A stretch of 64,000 nt of DNA from Alteromonas sp. CI.11.F.A3 (lineage in GTDB: Bacteria > Pseudomonadota > Gammaproteobacteria > Enterobacterales > Alteromonadaceae): the NCBI RefSeq assembly GCF_032925565.1, contig NZ_CP136708.1, forward strand, positions 2,542,001 through 2,606,000, written 5' to 3'. Position 1 is the first letter of the stretch. Every line of letters begins with the position of its first letter. The position numbers and the translations under genes were made by a program. Positions 35,777 through 44,642 of this stretch are shown one piece after another. The notes beneath the pieces are model-generated. The model was given only the letters and a program-made list of their open reading frames with translations, was not told the origin of the DNA and searched no databases.

Positions 35777-35881
35777 TTCGCGCCGTCCATGGCGCTCACC
35801 CTGCGGGCAGCCTTCGGCTGTGCAAAATGGCTATCCTGCCATTTTGTCGAACAACCAACGGGGGTTCTCACCCTCCCTCTC
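35761..35881. repeat. structured element with tRNA-derived 11-base terminal inverted repeats
   Basis: GAGAGGGAGGG (35761-35771) and CCCTCCCTCTC (35871-35881) are exact complements. Between them lie three hairpins: GCGCC/GGCGC (35780-35795), CAGCC/GGCTG (35808-35820) and AAAATGGC/GCCATTTT (35824-35845). The right arm, read backwards, continues into GAACCCCCG, again like the tRNA-Ser T-arm. The whole resembles two inverted tRNA-Ser 3' ends enclosing a hairpin core. It may be a miniature mobile or repeat element; no coding capacity. Confidence 0.7.
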
Positions 35882-35910
35882 ATGTAAGCTTTAACTTTTC
35901 TTAACCCATA

Positions 35911-35938
35911 AAAAAACCCGCAACAAAGTGCGGGTTTC
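35911..35938 (-). terminator. Rho-independent terminator of tRNA-Ser copy 2
   Basis: The AAACCCGCA/TGCGGGTTT hairpin followed on the minus strand by a T-run. The stem and loop are identical to those at copy 1. Confidence 0.88.
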
Positions 35939-35945
35939 TAGAACT

Positions 35946-36037
35946 TGGCGGAGAGGGAGGGATTCGAACCCCCGGAAGGTTTGACCCTTCGCCTGATTTC
36001 AAGTCAGGTGCATTAAACCGAGCTCTGCCACCTCTCC
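35946..36037 (-). tRNA. tRNA-Ser (UGA), copy 2
   Basis: A 92-base tRNA identical to copy 1, with anticodon UGA and encoded CCA. It lies about 65 bases from the structured element and carries its own promoter and terminator. Confidence 0.97.
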
Positions 36038-36047
36038 AAGTGCTGCG

Positions 36048-36076
36048 TATCTTAATGATATTTTTCGGCGTGTAAA
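36048..36076 (-). promoter_or_regulatory. promoter of tRNA-Ser copy 2
   Basis: TTTACA-17-AAGATA on the minus strand at the same distance from the tRNA as in the other copies. Confidence 0.7.
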
Positions 36077-36250
36077 GTGCAAATCTAAATAAAGTGTGCC
36101 AAGTGGCGAATAGATAAACAAAATGCAGTGCCAAGGCCAGATTTCATACAACATGCATTCGCTTTTTGCCTTTCAGTTAATGATGAAACTGAGTGGGTCA
36201 GCAAAGCTTGACGTTATTGTCGTCGGCGTTTTTTATGCCCTATTTGTGCT

Positions 36251-36631
36251 TTATAAAGGAATTAATCTTGCTTCCACTTCAACTTGTTCAACATGGCAAA
36301 GCCCCTCTTCCACTTCTACATCATACGCATACCAGTATTCGTATCCCTCTTTTTGAACGGTAATATTGTAAAAGCCTTCTCGTTCAAGTGCGCCTAACAA
36401 GAGCGTAGTAGAATCGCAATCCGTTGATTCTGGGTTTGTAAGCTCTTCTTCATAGCTCGATTCTTGAAGTATGGCACTGGCACCACAAGAAATAGGATCT
36501 TCGGTTACGTCATCAATAACAGTTATTGCAATGCCTGGAATAACCTCAGTGGTACAAACAACCCCGTCCTCGCTATCAGAATTACATCCTGCTAATAAGG
36601 CTATAGGTATCATAGCTAGAAAGTGCTTCAT
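36251..36631 (-). CDS. hypothetical lipoprotein
   Basis: A 126-residue protein with a lipoprotein signal peptide (MKHFLAMIPIALLAGC, lipobox LLAG-C at residue 16), so it is anchored to the membrane after processing. The mature part has paired cysteines and one beta-sandwich-like domain: IPGIAITVIDDVTEDPISC, then EREGFYNITVQKEGYEYWYAY. That pattern recalls carboxypeptidase regulatory-like folds, but the family is not recognised. It lies alone between tRNA-Ser copies 2 and 3. Confidence 0.72.
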   Translation of the reverse strand: MKHFLAMIPIALLAGCNSDSEDGVVCTTEVIPGIAITVIDDVTEDPISCGASAILQESSYEEELTNPESTDCDSTTLLLGALEREGFYNITVQKEGYEYWYAYDVEVEEGLCHVEQVEVEARLIPL

Positions 36632-36750
36632 AAATTCATCCTTAAATTAATAGTAGGCTTCCGAAAATTCTTTTCTTTCTATAAATCAATAGCTGATTAT
36701 AAAACATACATCAAATGTAATATAAGATCATGCACTTTATTAAAGACATA

Positions 36751-36777
36751 AAAAAACCCGCAGCAATGTGCGGGTTC
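36751..36777 (-). terminator. Rho-independent terminator of tRNA-Ser copy 3
   Basis: AACCCGCA/TGCGGGTT hairpin with T-run on the minus strand. It has drifted slightly: loop GCAAT and stem shorter by one pair. Confidence 0.85.
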
Positions 36778-36785
36778 TTAGAACT

Positions 36786-36877
36786 TGGCGGAGAGGGAGG
36801 GATTCGAACCCCCGGAAGGTTTGACCCTTCGCCTGATTTCAAGTCAGGTGCATTAAACCGAGCTCTGCCACCTCTCC
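36786..36877 (-). tRNA. tRNA-Ser (UGA), copy 3
   Basis: A 92-base tRNA identical to copies 1 and 2. It is the most upstream copy in transcription direction. Confidence 0.97.
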
Positions 36878-36887
36878 AAGTGCTGCG

Positions 36888-36916
36888 TATCTTAATGATA
36901 TTTTTATGACTGTAAA
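36888..36916 (-). promoter_or_regulatory. promoter of tRNA-Ser copy 3
   Basis: TTTACA-17-AAGATA on the minus strand. Since copy 2 has the same spacer apart from a few bases, both probably share a recent ancestor. Confidence 0.7.
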
Positions 36917-37114
36917 GTAAAAATTAAAAAAAATAGGTTAAGTGATGGCATTTCAGACAATTAGTGCGCTAATTGCGCGGTTGACACGTAATTCATACTT
37001 ACTAACACTATTTTCATTTGAAACTACTTGAAAATGGGAACTAAAACCCATACAACATACACTAATAGTTAGTTTACCATTTTGGTTAAAGACATAGTCC
37101 TTTTGGAGGAAACA

Positions 37115-37780
37115 ATGGATCAACGTTCGATGTATTCAAGTGCATCTCAACCATCAGTGTTGCAAACAAACAAGGTTTTGCGCAACACCTATATGCTGCT
37201 TGCGATGACACTAGCGTTCAGTGCGGTTTGTGCTGGTGTTGCCATGGCTGTAGGTATTTCTCCTATGATGTCATTAGGCATGACCATTGGTGCATTCATC
37301 ACTTTATTTGTTGTACAAAAGAAAGCTGAATCAGCTTCAGGTATTTACTGGGTATTCTTGTTCACCGGTTTAATGGGCGCTTCATTAGGATACACGCTTA
37401 ACTTTTACTTAGGTGTAGCGGGACCAGGCTTAATCATGGAAGCGTTAGGTGCTACCGCGTTAGTATTCTTCGCCCTTTCTGGTTATGCACTTACCACCAA
37501 AAAAGACTTCTCATTTATGGGTGGCTTCTTGGTAGTAGGCTTAGTTGTAGTGATTGTAGCGGCTATCGCGAATATGTTTTTCGCCGTACCTGCGGTTAGC
37601 TTGGCAATTAGCGCAGCTATCGTATTTATCATGTCTGGTTTCATCTTGTTTGATACAAGCCGCATCATCAACGGTGGCGAGACAAACTACATCCGCGCAA
37701 CGGTTTCTTTGTACTTGAATATCTATAACTTGTTCACGTCTATGCTTCACCTTCTAGGTGCATTTGGCGGCGACGATTAA
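37115..37780 (+). CDS. Bax inhibitor-1 family inner-membrane protein (YccA-like)
   Basis: A 221-residue protein with seven predicted helices. ATG 37115 is preceded by TTGGAGGA, whereas an in-frame ATG 33 bases earlier has no site. The N-terminal MDQRSMYSSASQPSVLQTNKVLRNTYML and the final helical part (DTSRIINGGETNYIRATVSLYLNIYNLF) with its aspartate pair are typical of the BI-1/YccA family. E. coli YccA modulates the protease FtsH. It has its own terminator. It precedes tusDCB, as in several gammaproteobacteria. Confidence 0.92.
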   Translation: MDQRSMYSSASQPSVLQTNKVLRNTYMLLAMTLAFSAVCAGVAMAVGISPMMSLGMTIGAFITLFVVQKKAESASGIYWVFLFTGLMGASLGYTLNFYLGVAGPGLIMEALGATALVFFALSGYALTTKKDFSFMGGFLVVGLVVVIVAAIANMFFAVPAVSLAISAAIVFIMSGFILFDTSRIINGGETNYIRATVSLYLNIYNLFTSMLHLLGAFGGDD

Positions 37781-37800
37781 GCTTAACGTAAGCGTTTAAG

Positions 37801-37827
37801 AAAACACCCCGTTACTGGGGTGTTTTT
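37801..37827 (+). terminator. Rho-independent terminator after the BI-1 gene
   Basis: AAAACACCCC and GGGGTGTTTT pair perfectly over ten bases around a GTTACT loop and a further T follows. It isolates the BI-1 gene from tusD. Confidence 0.92.
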
Positions 37828-37894
37828 GTTTCTACAACGCAATTTTTATTACTAGGTTTAACATTAGTTTTATCACTAACCATATTTTAGAGTA

Positions 37895-38284
37895 ATGGCA
37901 CACTATTCAATTTTAGTCACAAGCTCCCCTTACGAAGGCCAACATGCTCAGCGTGCGGTTTCCTTTATTAAAAGTGCAATTGCACAAGGGCATACTGTTA
38001 ATAACATCTTCTTTTATGGCCAAGGTGTGCACCATGCTAATGGCTTCATGGTGGAAGTGGGTGATGAATTCTATCCACTTAACGGGTGGCAGGCGCTCAA
38101 AAACGACCATAATATTACCCTGCTGCTTTGTATTACTGCCGCGGTTAAACGCGGAGTCATTGGCGAGCAGGAAGCCGCTAGTGCTGGCGTGTCAGCTGCT
38201 AACGTGGCAGATGGGTTTGAACAAGCAGGTTTAGGTGAGTTTTTTACCGCACTTCATGACTGCGATAAGGTGGTACAGTTTTAA
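37895..38284 (+). CDS. tusD: sulfurtransferase TusD
   Basis: A 129-residue DsrE-like protein of the TusBCD complex, which relays persulfide sulfur from TusA to TusE for 2-thiolation of U34 in Lys, Glu and Gln tRNAs. The N-terminal SILVTSSPYEGQHAQRAVSF and HHANGF are typical, and the active cysteine lies in LLLCITAAVKRGV. It is the first gene of tusDCB and overlaps tusC by one base (TAATG). Confidence 0.94.
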   Translation: MAHYSILVTSSPYEGQHAQRAVSFIKSAIAQGHTVNNIFFYGQGVHHANGFMVEVGDEFYPLNGWQALKNDHNITLLLCITAAVKRGVIGEQEAASAGVSAANVADGFEQAGLGEFFTALHDCDKVVQF

Positions 38285-38646
38285 TGGCTACTTTACTGAT
38301 TCGTTTTACGCAAGCCCCTTATCAATCTAGCGCTAGTCAAGACGGGCTAGACTTCGCACTCGCTGCCACCAATTATGGCCATGAGATCATTGTGCTATTT
38401 GAACATCAAGGTGTGTTGCAGCTCAATAAGACTGATTCTGTGCGCGGAACAAAAAACCACAGCAAACGGTTAGGCTCCCTGCCCTTTTTCGATATTGAAG
38501 AATGTTACGTTTGCGAAGAAAGTTTGAAACTGTCGGCGCTAAATAACGAGAAACATGAATTAATAGCACAACTAGACGCTTCACTGTTATCGATTGATGA
38601 AAAGCTAGCACTGTGTGCGCGCGTTGACCACGTGGTGACCTTCTAA
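38284..38646 (+). CDS. tusC: sulfurtransferase complex subunit TusC
   Basis: A 120-residue DsrF-like subunit. The N-terminal RFTQAPYQSSASQDGLDFALA and IIVLFEHQGVLQL fit the family, as does the segment LGSLPFFDIEECYVCEESLK. It sits between tusD and tusB with one-base overlaps on both sides, so the three are translated together. Confidence 0.93.
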   Translation: MATLLIRFTQAPYQSSASQDGLDFALAATNYGHEIIVLFEHQGVLQLNKTDSVRGTKNHSKRLGSLPFFDIEECYVCEESLKLSALNNEKHELIAQLDASLLSIDEKLALCARVDHVVTF

Positions 38647-39044
38647 TGCTCTTTATTGTAAAATCTTACCCCTTAAATGCTTTAGCAATCAAAACCTTAA
38701 AGCAGGCGTTTAGAAGTGCTGAGTCTGACCAAGCACTAGTTTTAATAGACGATGGTGTGTATTACGCCCAACAGACTAATGACGGTTTGTTAAGCGTTTT
38801 AGCGAAATTGAGCCTAACGAACACAATAGATGCCAACAAAGATTTGAATGGTGCCACTACGAGTATATTTGCTTTACAAGATGATCTTGCACTACGTGGC
38901 TTAAGCCTTAGTGAGAGCCATAGTGTAAACCAAACACTGAGCCATGAAGTAAGTAGTGAAGACGATACTGTATCTTTCACGCCAATATCGATGGATGAGT
39001 TTGTATCACTGACTGATACTTTTTATCCTATTGTATACTTATAA
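38646..39044 (+). CDS. tusB: sulfurtransferase complex subunit TusB (enlarged)
   Basis: A DsrH-like third subunit of TusBCD. The family is recognised by position and by MLFIVKSYPLNALAIKTL with ALVLIDDGVYYA. It is 132 residues long, against about 95 in E. coli. The extra sequence is a polar insertion (about 58-110, Asn/Ser/Glu-rich, SESHSVNQTLSHEVSSEDDT) before the final FTPISMDEFVSLTD. That would lie outside the core fold. TusB assignment is good but not certain because of this. Confidence 0.85.
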   Translation: MLFIVKSYPLNALAIKTLKQAFRSAESDQALVLIDDGVYYAQQTNDGLLSVLAKLSLTNTIDANKDLNGATTSIFALQDDLALRGLSLSESHSVNQTLSHEVSSEDDTVSFTPISMDEFVSLTDTFYPIVYL

Positions 39045-39346
39045 ATGAACTTGTAGATGCACTTGTAGATGCACTTATAATTAATTCTTAAGGCGGTTGT
39101 TCTAAGTAAGGCAGTTGGCTGTTAACATCAGCTTCTTATTTAGCAAGTAGCCTCTAGATACTAGCTTTCAGGTACTAGCTTTTAAATCAGTCCCTTTTAA
39201 GCTTCACGCCTATGCAACCATTTGTGCCCGTGCAGTATTATGCTTATGCCGCAATAATGCGCTAAACCAATAACGGCATTTATAATACCGACACTTACAA
39301 TACTGACAATTAAAATACCTTATGCGTCAATTACAGAGCTTTATTA
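39045..39346. other. intergenic region with short direct repeats
   Basis: About 300 bases between tusB and tusE. ACTTGTAGATGC occurs twice in tandem (39049-39072) and is followed by a third partial copy; TACTAGCTTT also occurs twice near 39159-39183. No gene or terminator is evident. tusE therefore probably has a separate promoter. Confidence 0.4.
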
Positions 39347-39694
39347 ATGACCCAAGAACAGTTTCATTTTGAATTTAACGGCACAGCCATTCCCACCGAC
39401 AAAGCAGGCTATCTGCTTGATCACACCTTGTGGAATGAAGATATGGTGCCAACACTCGCTGCAAACGAAAATATTACGCTTAGTGAGCCTCATTGGGAAG
39501 TTATTCGCTTTGTACGTAACTTTTACGAAGAGTTTGAAACTAGCCCTGCTATTCGCGCACTAGTGAAAGCAATGGCAGCTAAATATGGGCCAGAAAAAGG
39601 TAATAGTCGTTATTTGCAACGGTTGTTCCCTAAAGGGCCAGCCAAGCAAGCTACTAAACTTGCTGGGTTGCCAAAGCCGGCTAAATGCTTGTAA
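39347..39694 (+). CDS. tusE: sulfur relay protein TusE/DsrC
   Basis: A 115-residue protein that accepts sulfur from TusD and delivers it to MnmA for tRNA 2-thiouridine. It contains [40 protein letters not shown] and the family's [20 protein letters not shown]; the sulfur-carrying cysteine is next to last (PKPAKCL). It follows tusDCB across a 302-base gap, completing the relay from TusBCD in one locus. Confidence 0.95.
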   Translation: MTQEQFHFEFNGTAIPTDKAGYLLDHTLWNEDMVPTLAANENITLSEPHWEVIRFVRNFYEEFETSPAIRALVKAMAAKYGPEKGNSRYLQRLFPKGPAKQATKLAGLPKPAKCL

Positions 39695-39754
39695 TACCTA
39701 TTTCAGTTGGTGCATGCGCTTAGGCACTAATTAAGACCTAATGAGGAGCAGTAC

Positions 39755-40573
39755 ATGGATCTTATCTTTTTCGATTTAGACGGGACGCTGTTAAACAGCG
39801 AATCGCAAATATCAAATTACACCCGCGAAACGTTAGCCCTGCTCCAACAAAACGGCATAGCATATACAGTGGCAACGGGCAGAACCATGCTGTCAGCCAA
39901 CAGCATTATTGCAGAAGATAACTTTCTTCTACCCCATATTTATAATAACGGTGTGGCTATATGGGATCCCACAGCCAATGCATTAACCCTTGAAAATCTC
40001 GTTAATGGTAATGAACTCGAATTCATCATCAATCTTGCCCATCAAAATGATATTACGCCTTTTGTGAATGTGATTGATGGCACGTCTCATGTTGTTTATC
40101 ACCCCGCACCGAAACACCCAATAGAACAAAATTTATTAGACAAATATTTTAAGAAAACTAACGCACTACTTCGCCCGTTAAGCCAGCTTTCCCTTTCAGC
40201 TAAAATAACCAACATCAGTATGATTGGCGACAATACAAGGGTTAGAAATATGTGGAAAACCATTAACGACGTTGAAAACCTTATTGCGTATTCAGGGCCG
40301 GCAATTGAAGGGCAATCTTTTAGTTGGATGGATATTCACCACCGTGCGGCCAGCAAAGGTAGTGCGGTAATGAACTTGAAAGAAAAACTTGGCGCTACCA
40401 ACGTTATTTGTTTTGGCGACAGCGACAACGATTTGAGCATGTTCGAGTTAGCGAACGAATGTTACGCCCCCGAAAACGCTAAGCCGGTTATCAAAAACGC
40501 CGCCAGTGAAGTGATTGGGCATCATAATGAAGATGGTGTCGCTCGCTTTCTGAGGCAACGATTTTCACTGTAA
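39755..40573 (+). CDS. HAD superfamily phosphatase, Cof type (IIB cap)
   Basis: A 272-residue cytosolic hydrolase. Motif I is FFDLDGTLLNSE at residues 5-16 with the nucleophile and acid/base aspartates. Motif II is VATGRT. Motif III is the Lys of KGSAVMNLKE, and motif IV is CFGDSDNDLSMFE. The cap sits between motifs II and III, as in the Cof/IIB group that dephosphorylates sugar or cofactor phosphates; the substrate is not predictable. AGGAG-like GAGGAG precedes the ATG. It seems monocistronic and convergent with serS. Confidence 0.9.
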   Translation: MDLIFFDLDGTLLNSESQISNYTRETLALLQQNGIAYTVATGRTMLSANSIIAEDNFLLPHIYNNGVAIWDPTANALTLENLVNGNELEFIINLAHQNDITPFVNVIDGTSHVVYHPAPKHPIEQNLLDKYFKKTNALLRPLSQLSLSAKITNISMIGDNTRVRNMWKTINDVENLIAYSGPAIEGQSFSWMDIHHRAASKGSAVMNLKEKLGATNVICFGDSDNDLSMFELANECYAPENAKPVIKNAASEVIGHHNEDGVARFLRQRFSL

Positions 40574-40696
40574 GTCACAAGTAAGTGACAAACACTACAC
40601 GCTATGCTTTTTGCTGCTAGGCATTTTGTATTTTGGATTTACCAATAGGCATAGATATAGATATCGGCCAATAGAGATTTAGTTTCTCTCACATAC

Positions 40697-40729
40697 AAAA
40701 AAGCTCGTAGATTCAACATCTACGAGCTT
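40697..40729 (-). terminator. Rho-independent terminator of serS
   Basis: AAGCTCGTAGAT (40701-40712) and ATCTACGAGCTT (40718-40729) form a perfect 12-base stem with a five-base loop. On the minus strand it ends in a run of six T, so it serves serS rather than the convergent HAD gene. Confidence 0.9.
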
Positions 40730-40796
40730 ATAAACAGCAACTAAATACCTAATGCAAGTTGCAGCGCTAAATCTGCAACAACTTAGTTTAAAGCGC

Positions 40797-42095
<1,299 letters not shown>

Positions 42096-42099
42096 CTAC

Positions 42100-42492
42100 T
42101 TATCCTTTCATGAGTTCAATAGCCAGCCAACCTGCTAACAAGCAAGCGCCGACGTTAAGAAATATGTTAGCAATGGCTTTTAACCACAGCTCGTTTTCTA
42201 ATAATGTGAGCGTTTCCACAGAGAATGTAGAAAATGTGGTAAACGCGCCCAACAGCCCTACCCCAATCAATGCGCGATAGGGAGAGTCGGTTAAATCGTT
42301 GCGCTCAAGAATGCCATACAAAGTGGCTAAAGCAAACGAGCCCACAACATTCACCGCTAGTGTACCAAAGGGCAAATTTTTTCCAAACCAAGAATCTATG
42401 GTTGTGGTACAAAAATAACGCAAGCAAGCCCCAATTGCGCCGCCCGCTGCAATATAGCAGTATAAAATAACGCCTTGAGGCACAATATTCAC
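42100..42492 (-). CDS. crcB: fluoride efflux channel CrcB (Fluc)
   Basis: A 130-residue four-helix membrane channel that exports fluoride as a dual-topology dimer. The N-terminal [16 protein letters not shown], the middle [17 protein letters not shown] and the pore motif [18 protein letters not shown] are diagnostic. It overlaps rarA by four bases (ATGA) and ends 11 bases before serS, so it is part of the operon. I see no fluoride riboswitch, as there is no room for one upstream. Confidence 0.95.
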   Translation of the reverse strand: MNIVPQGVILYCYIAAGGAIGACLRYFCTTTIDSWFGKNLPFGTLAVNVVGSFALATLYGILERNDLTDSPYRALIGVGLLGAFTTFSTFSVETLTLLENELWLKAIANIFLNVGACLLAGWLAIELMKG

Positions 42493-43823
42493 CGTTTCTG
42501 ATTATTCCGCGCACTTTGTGCGCTTTCATTTAGCTTGTCTAAATAGTCACGTTTTGCTTTAAGCGCTTTCTCTAAACCACGTTCGTTAGGCTCGTATAAG
42601 CGAGTACCTGCAATGCTATCGGGTAAATACACTTCACCTGCTGCGAATGCATTGGGTTCGTTATGCGCGTACCGATAACCATCACCATGGCCTAGGTCTT
42701 TCATTAGTTCAGTAGGAGCATTACGTAAATGCATGGGCACAGGCGCATCGGATGTTTGTCTTGCTAGTGCTTTTGCTTGGCTAAATGCCATATAAACGGC
42801 ATTACTTTTTGCCGCCAACGCACAATAAACAGCCGCTTGTGCAATGGCACGTTCACCCTCAGCTGGCCCCACGCGATGAAAGGTATCCCATGCGTTTATG
42901 CATAACTGCATGGCTCTGGGATCGGCATTACCAATATCTTCCGATGCAATTGCCAATAATCTTCTTGCCACATACAGCGCATCACCGCCACCGTCTAATA
43001 TACGTCCGTACCAATATAGCGCGGCATCAGGATCGGAACCCCGTACCGACTTATGAAACGCCGATATTAGGTCGTAAAATGTATCACCTTTATTGTCGTA
43101 GCTGGCAATTTTTTCGCCTACGGCTTGTTCAATATCGGCAATAGAAATAACACTGTTCTCAGTAAAGTCGGCGGCTAGCTCTAAATAAGTGAGTAACCTG
43201 CGGCCATCACCGCCACACAAACCTAACAAGGCGTTACTCGCATCTTCCTCAATACTTAACTGTCGTAAACCTAACCCTTTTTCGTCATCGGTTAGCGCTC
43301 GTTGCATTAATTCAGCAAGTGCGTCTTGTTCTAGTGCTTTGAGTACATAAACCCGCACACGAGAAAGCAATGCGTTGTTCAATTCAAAAGAAGGGTTTTC
43401 AGTGGTTGCACCTATGAAAGTAACAGTACCCGACTCTACAAAAGGTAAAAAAGCGTCTTGTTGGCTTTTGTTGAACCTGTGTACCTCATCTACGAACAAT
43501 AAAGTACGTTGGTTGTAGCGGGAGTTTTCTTTCGCGGAGTCCATTGCAGCGCGAATATCTTTAACCCCAGAAGTTACCGCCGAAATGCGAATAACCGAGG
43601 CGTTAGTATAGGTGGCAATAAGCTCTGCTAGGGTTGTTTTACCCGTACCAGGTGGGCCCCATAAAATCATTGAATGACAGTGACCCGCTTCTAGCATTTT
43701 ACGTAGGGGTTTGTTTGCGCCTAATAAGTGCGACTGACCGGCATACTCATCTATGGTCACCGGCCGCATTTTAGCTGCTAGTGGCGCAAAAGGTTCGAGC
43801 GGTTCTTTGTTATCGTTAATCAT
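42489..43823 (-). CDS. rarA: replication-associated recombination protein A
   Basis: A 444-residue clamp-loader-like AAA+ ATPase (MgsA/WRNIP1 family) acting at stalled replication forks. Walker A is [12 protein letters not shown] at about residue 56-67, Walker [19 protein letters not shown], sensor 1 [12 protein letters not shown], and the arginine-finger region [10 protein letters not shown]. The C-terminal tetramerisation part includes [20 protein letters not shown] and [17 protein letters not shown]. It begins after lolA with 10 bases between them. Confidence 0.96.
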   Translation of the reverse strand: MINDNKEPLEPFAPLAAKMRPVTIDEYAGQSHLLGANKPLRKMLEAGHCHSMILWGPPGTGKTTLAELIATYTNASVIRISAVTSGVKDIRAAMDSAKENSRYNQRTLLFVDEVHRFNKSQQDAFLPFVESGTVTFIGATTENPSFELNNALLSRVRVYVLKALEQDALAELMQRALTDDEKGLGLRQLSIEEDASNALLGLCGGDGRRLLTYLELAADFTENSVISIADIEQAVGEKIASYDNKGDTFYDLISAFHKSVRGSDPDAALYWYGRILDGGGDALYVARRLLAIASEDIGNADPRAMQLCINAWDTFHRVGPAEGERAIAQAAVYCALAAKSNAVYMAFSQAKALARQTSDAPVPMHLRNAPTELMKDLGHGDGYRYAHNEPNAFAAGEVYLPDSIAGTRLYEPNERGLEKALKAKRDYLDKLNESAQSARNNQKR

Positions 43824-43833
43824 CTATTCTTTG

Positions 43834-44637
43834 CTATCGCTGATCATCAATAATATAGCTTTGCGGCACGTCTACAGAGAAAAGATTGTCTTTAACAGTA
43901 TCAATAGCAAAATCTAAGTCTTGGTCGCTAAACACTAACGCACTGGTTTGATCTTGTGCATCAAGCATATCTAACGTCGACAGAATACCGTCGCTGTTGA
44001 ACCCTAATGTCAGTGACTTTATTTGGCCATCTGTCGATTTAGGCACAATTTGATATTGCTCTAACGTCGAGCTGGCTTTTGCGTCATCAAGCTTACTGAT
44101 TACAAAGCTGTCCCACGTTTCATCGTCGTTAGCCGTTAATAAAACAATAGGGTTGTCTTTAATTGCTTGGTCTTGCGAAATAATAGTGACCTGCTCAACA
44201 AAGGTATCGATATTCCATACCGCTTCACCATCGGCGATAAGCAAGGTTTCATCAGGAAACGTGGTTTCCCAGCGAAGCTTATTCGGGCGCATCATGGTTA
44301 ATGTACCCTGCGCTTCATGCACAATATTGCCTTGGGCATCCGTTACCGTTTGATTAAAAGCGGCTTGGTATTGCTGTAATCCATGTAGGCGTTTTTTCAA
44401 AAGTACATTTGCACTATCTGCTGCCTCAGCGGCTGCATTATCTCCTGCATTAACTGCTTTCGACATTTCGTTAGTACTTTGAGTGGTAAATTCAGGCTTT
44501 GTTACAGAACCCACTACCACTTCGGCTTCGCTATTCGTCTTTAGCGCATCGCTAGTTATATTAGTTACCTGCATTGCAGATAAGCTCAATGGTGCGGCTA
44601 TTAACGCTGCCATCATAATAGGTACTACTTTGTTCAT
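43834..44637 (-). CDS. lolA: outer-membrane lipoprotein carrier protein LolA (with N-terminal insertion)
   Basis: A periplasmic carrier that takes lipoproteins from LolCDE to LolB. A signal peptide occupies about residues 1-21 (cleavage near LSA-M). The LolA fold starts near residue 80 with LHGLQQYQAAFNQTVTDAQG, then LTMMRPNKLRWETTFPDETLLIADGEAVWNIDT-type strands. At 267 residues it is about 60 longer than E. coli LolA; the extra part is a Ala/Asn/Thr/Ser-rich linker between signal peptide and fold (residues about 22-78). Order ftsK-lolA-rarA is conserved. Confidence 0.93.
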   Translation of the reverse strand: MNKVVPIMMAALIAAPLSLSAMQVTNITSDALKTNSEAEVVVGSVTKPEFTTQSTNEMSKAVNAGDNAAAEAADSANVLLKKRLHGLQQYQAAFNQTVTDAQGNIVHEAQGTLTMMRPNKLRWETTFPDETLLIADGEAVWNIDTFVEQVTIISQDQAIKDNPIVLLTANDDETWDSFVISKLDDAKASSTLEQYQIVPKSTDGQIKSLTLGFNSDGILSTLDMLDAQDQTSALVFSDQDLDFAIDTVKDNLFSVDVPQSYIIDDQR

Positions 44638-44642
44638 TCTTC

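Noticed and set aside
35670..35894. Plus-strand open frame over the truncated tRNA-Ser and the hairpin element
   Set aside because: It has no ribosome-binding site and its translation follows repeats (GGEGGI) produced by the tRNA sequence itself.
33831..36916. Repeated blocks that at first look like a CRISPR array
   Set aside because: The repeats are 92-base tRNA-Ser genes with promoter and terminator, unevenly spaced by genes, and not short regular repeats.
42270..42529. Extra frames around the crcB-rarA junction
   Set aside because: The crcB and rarA frames overlap by four bases and account for the region; others lack motifs.
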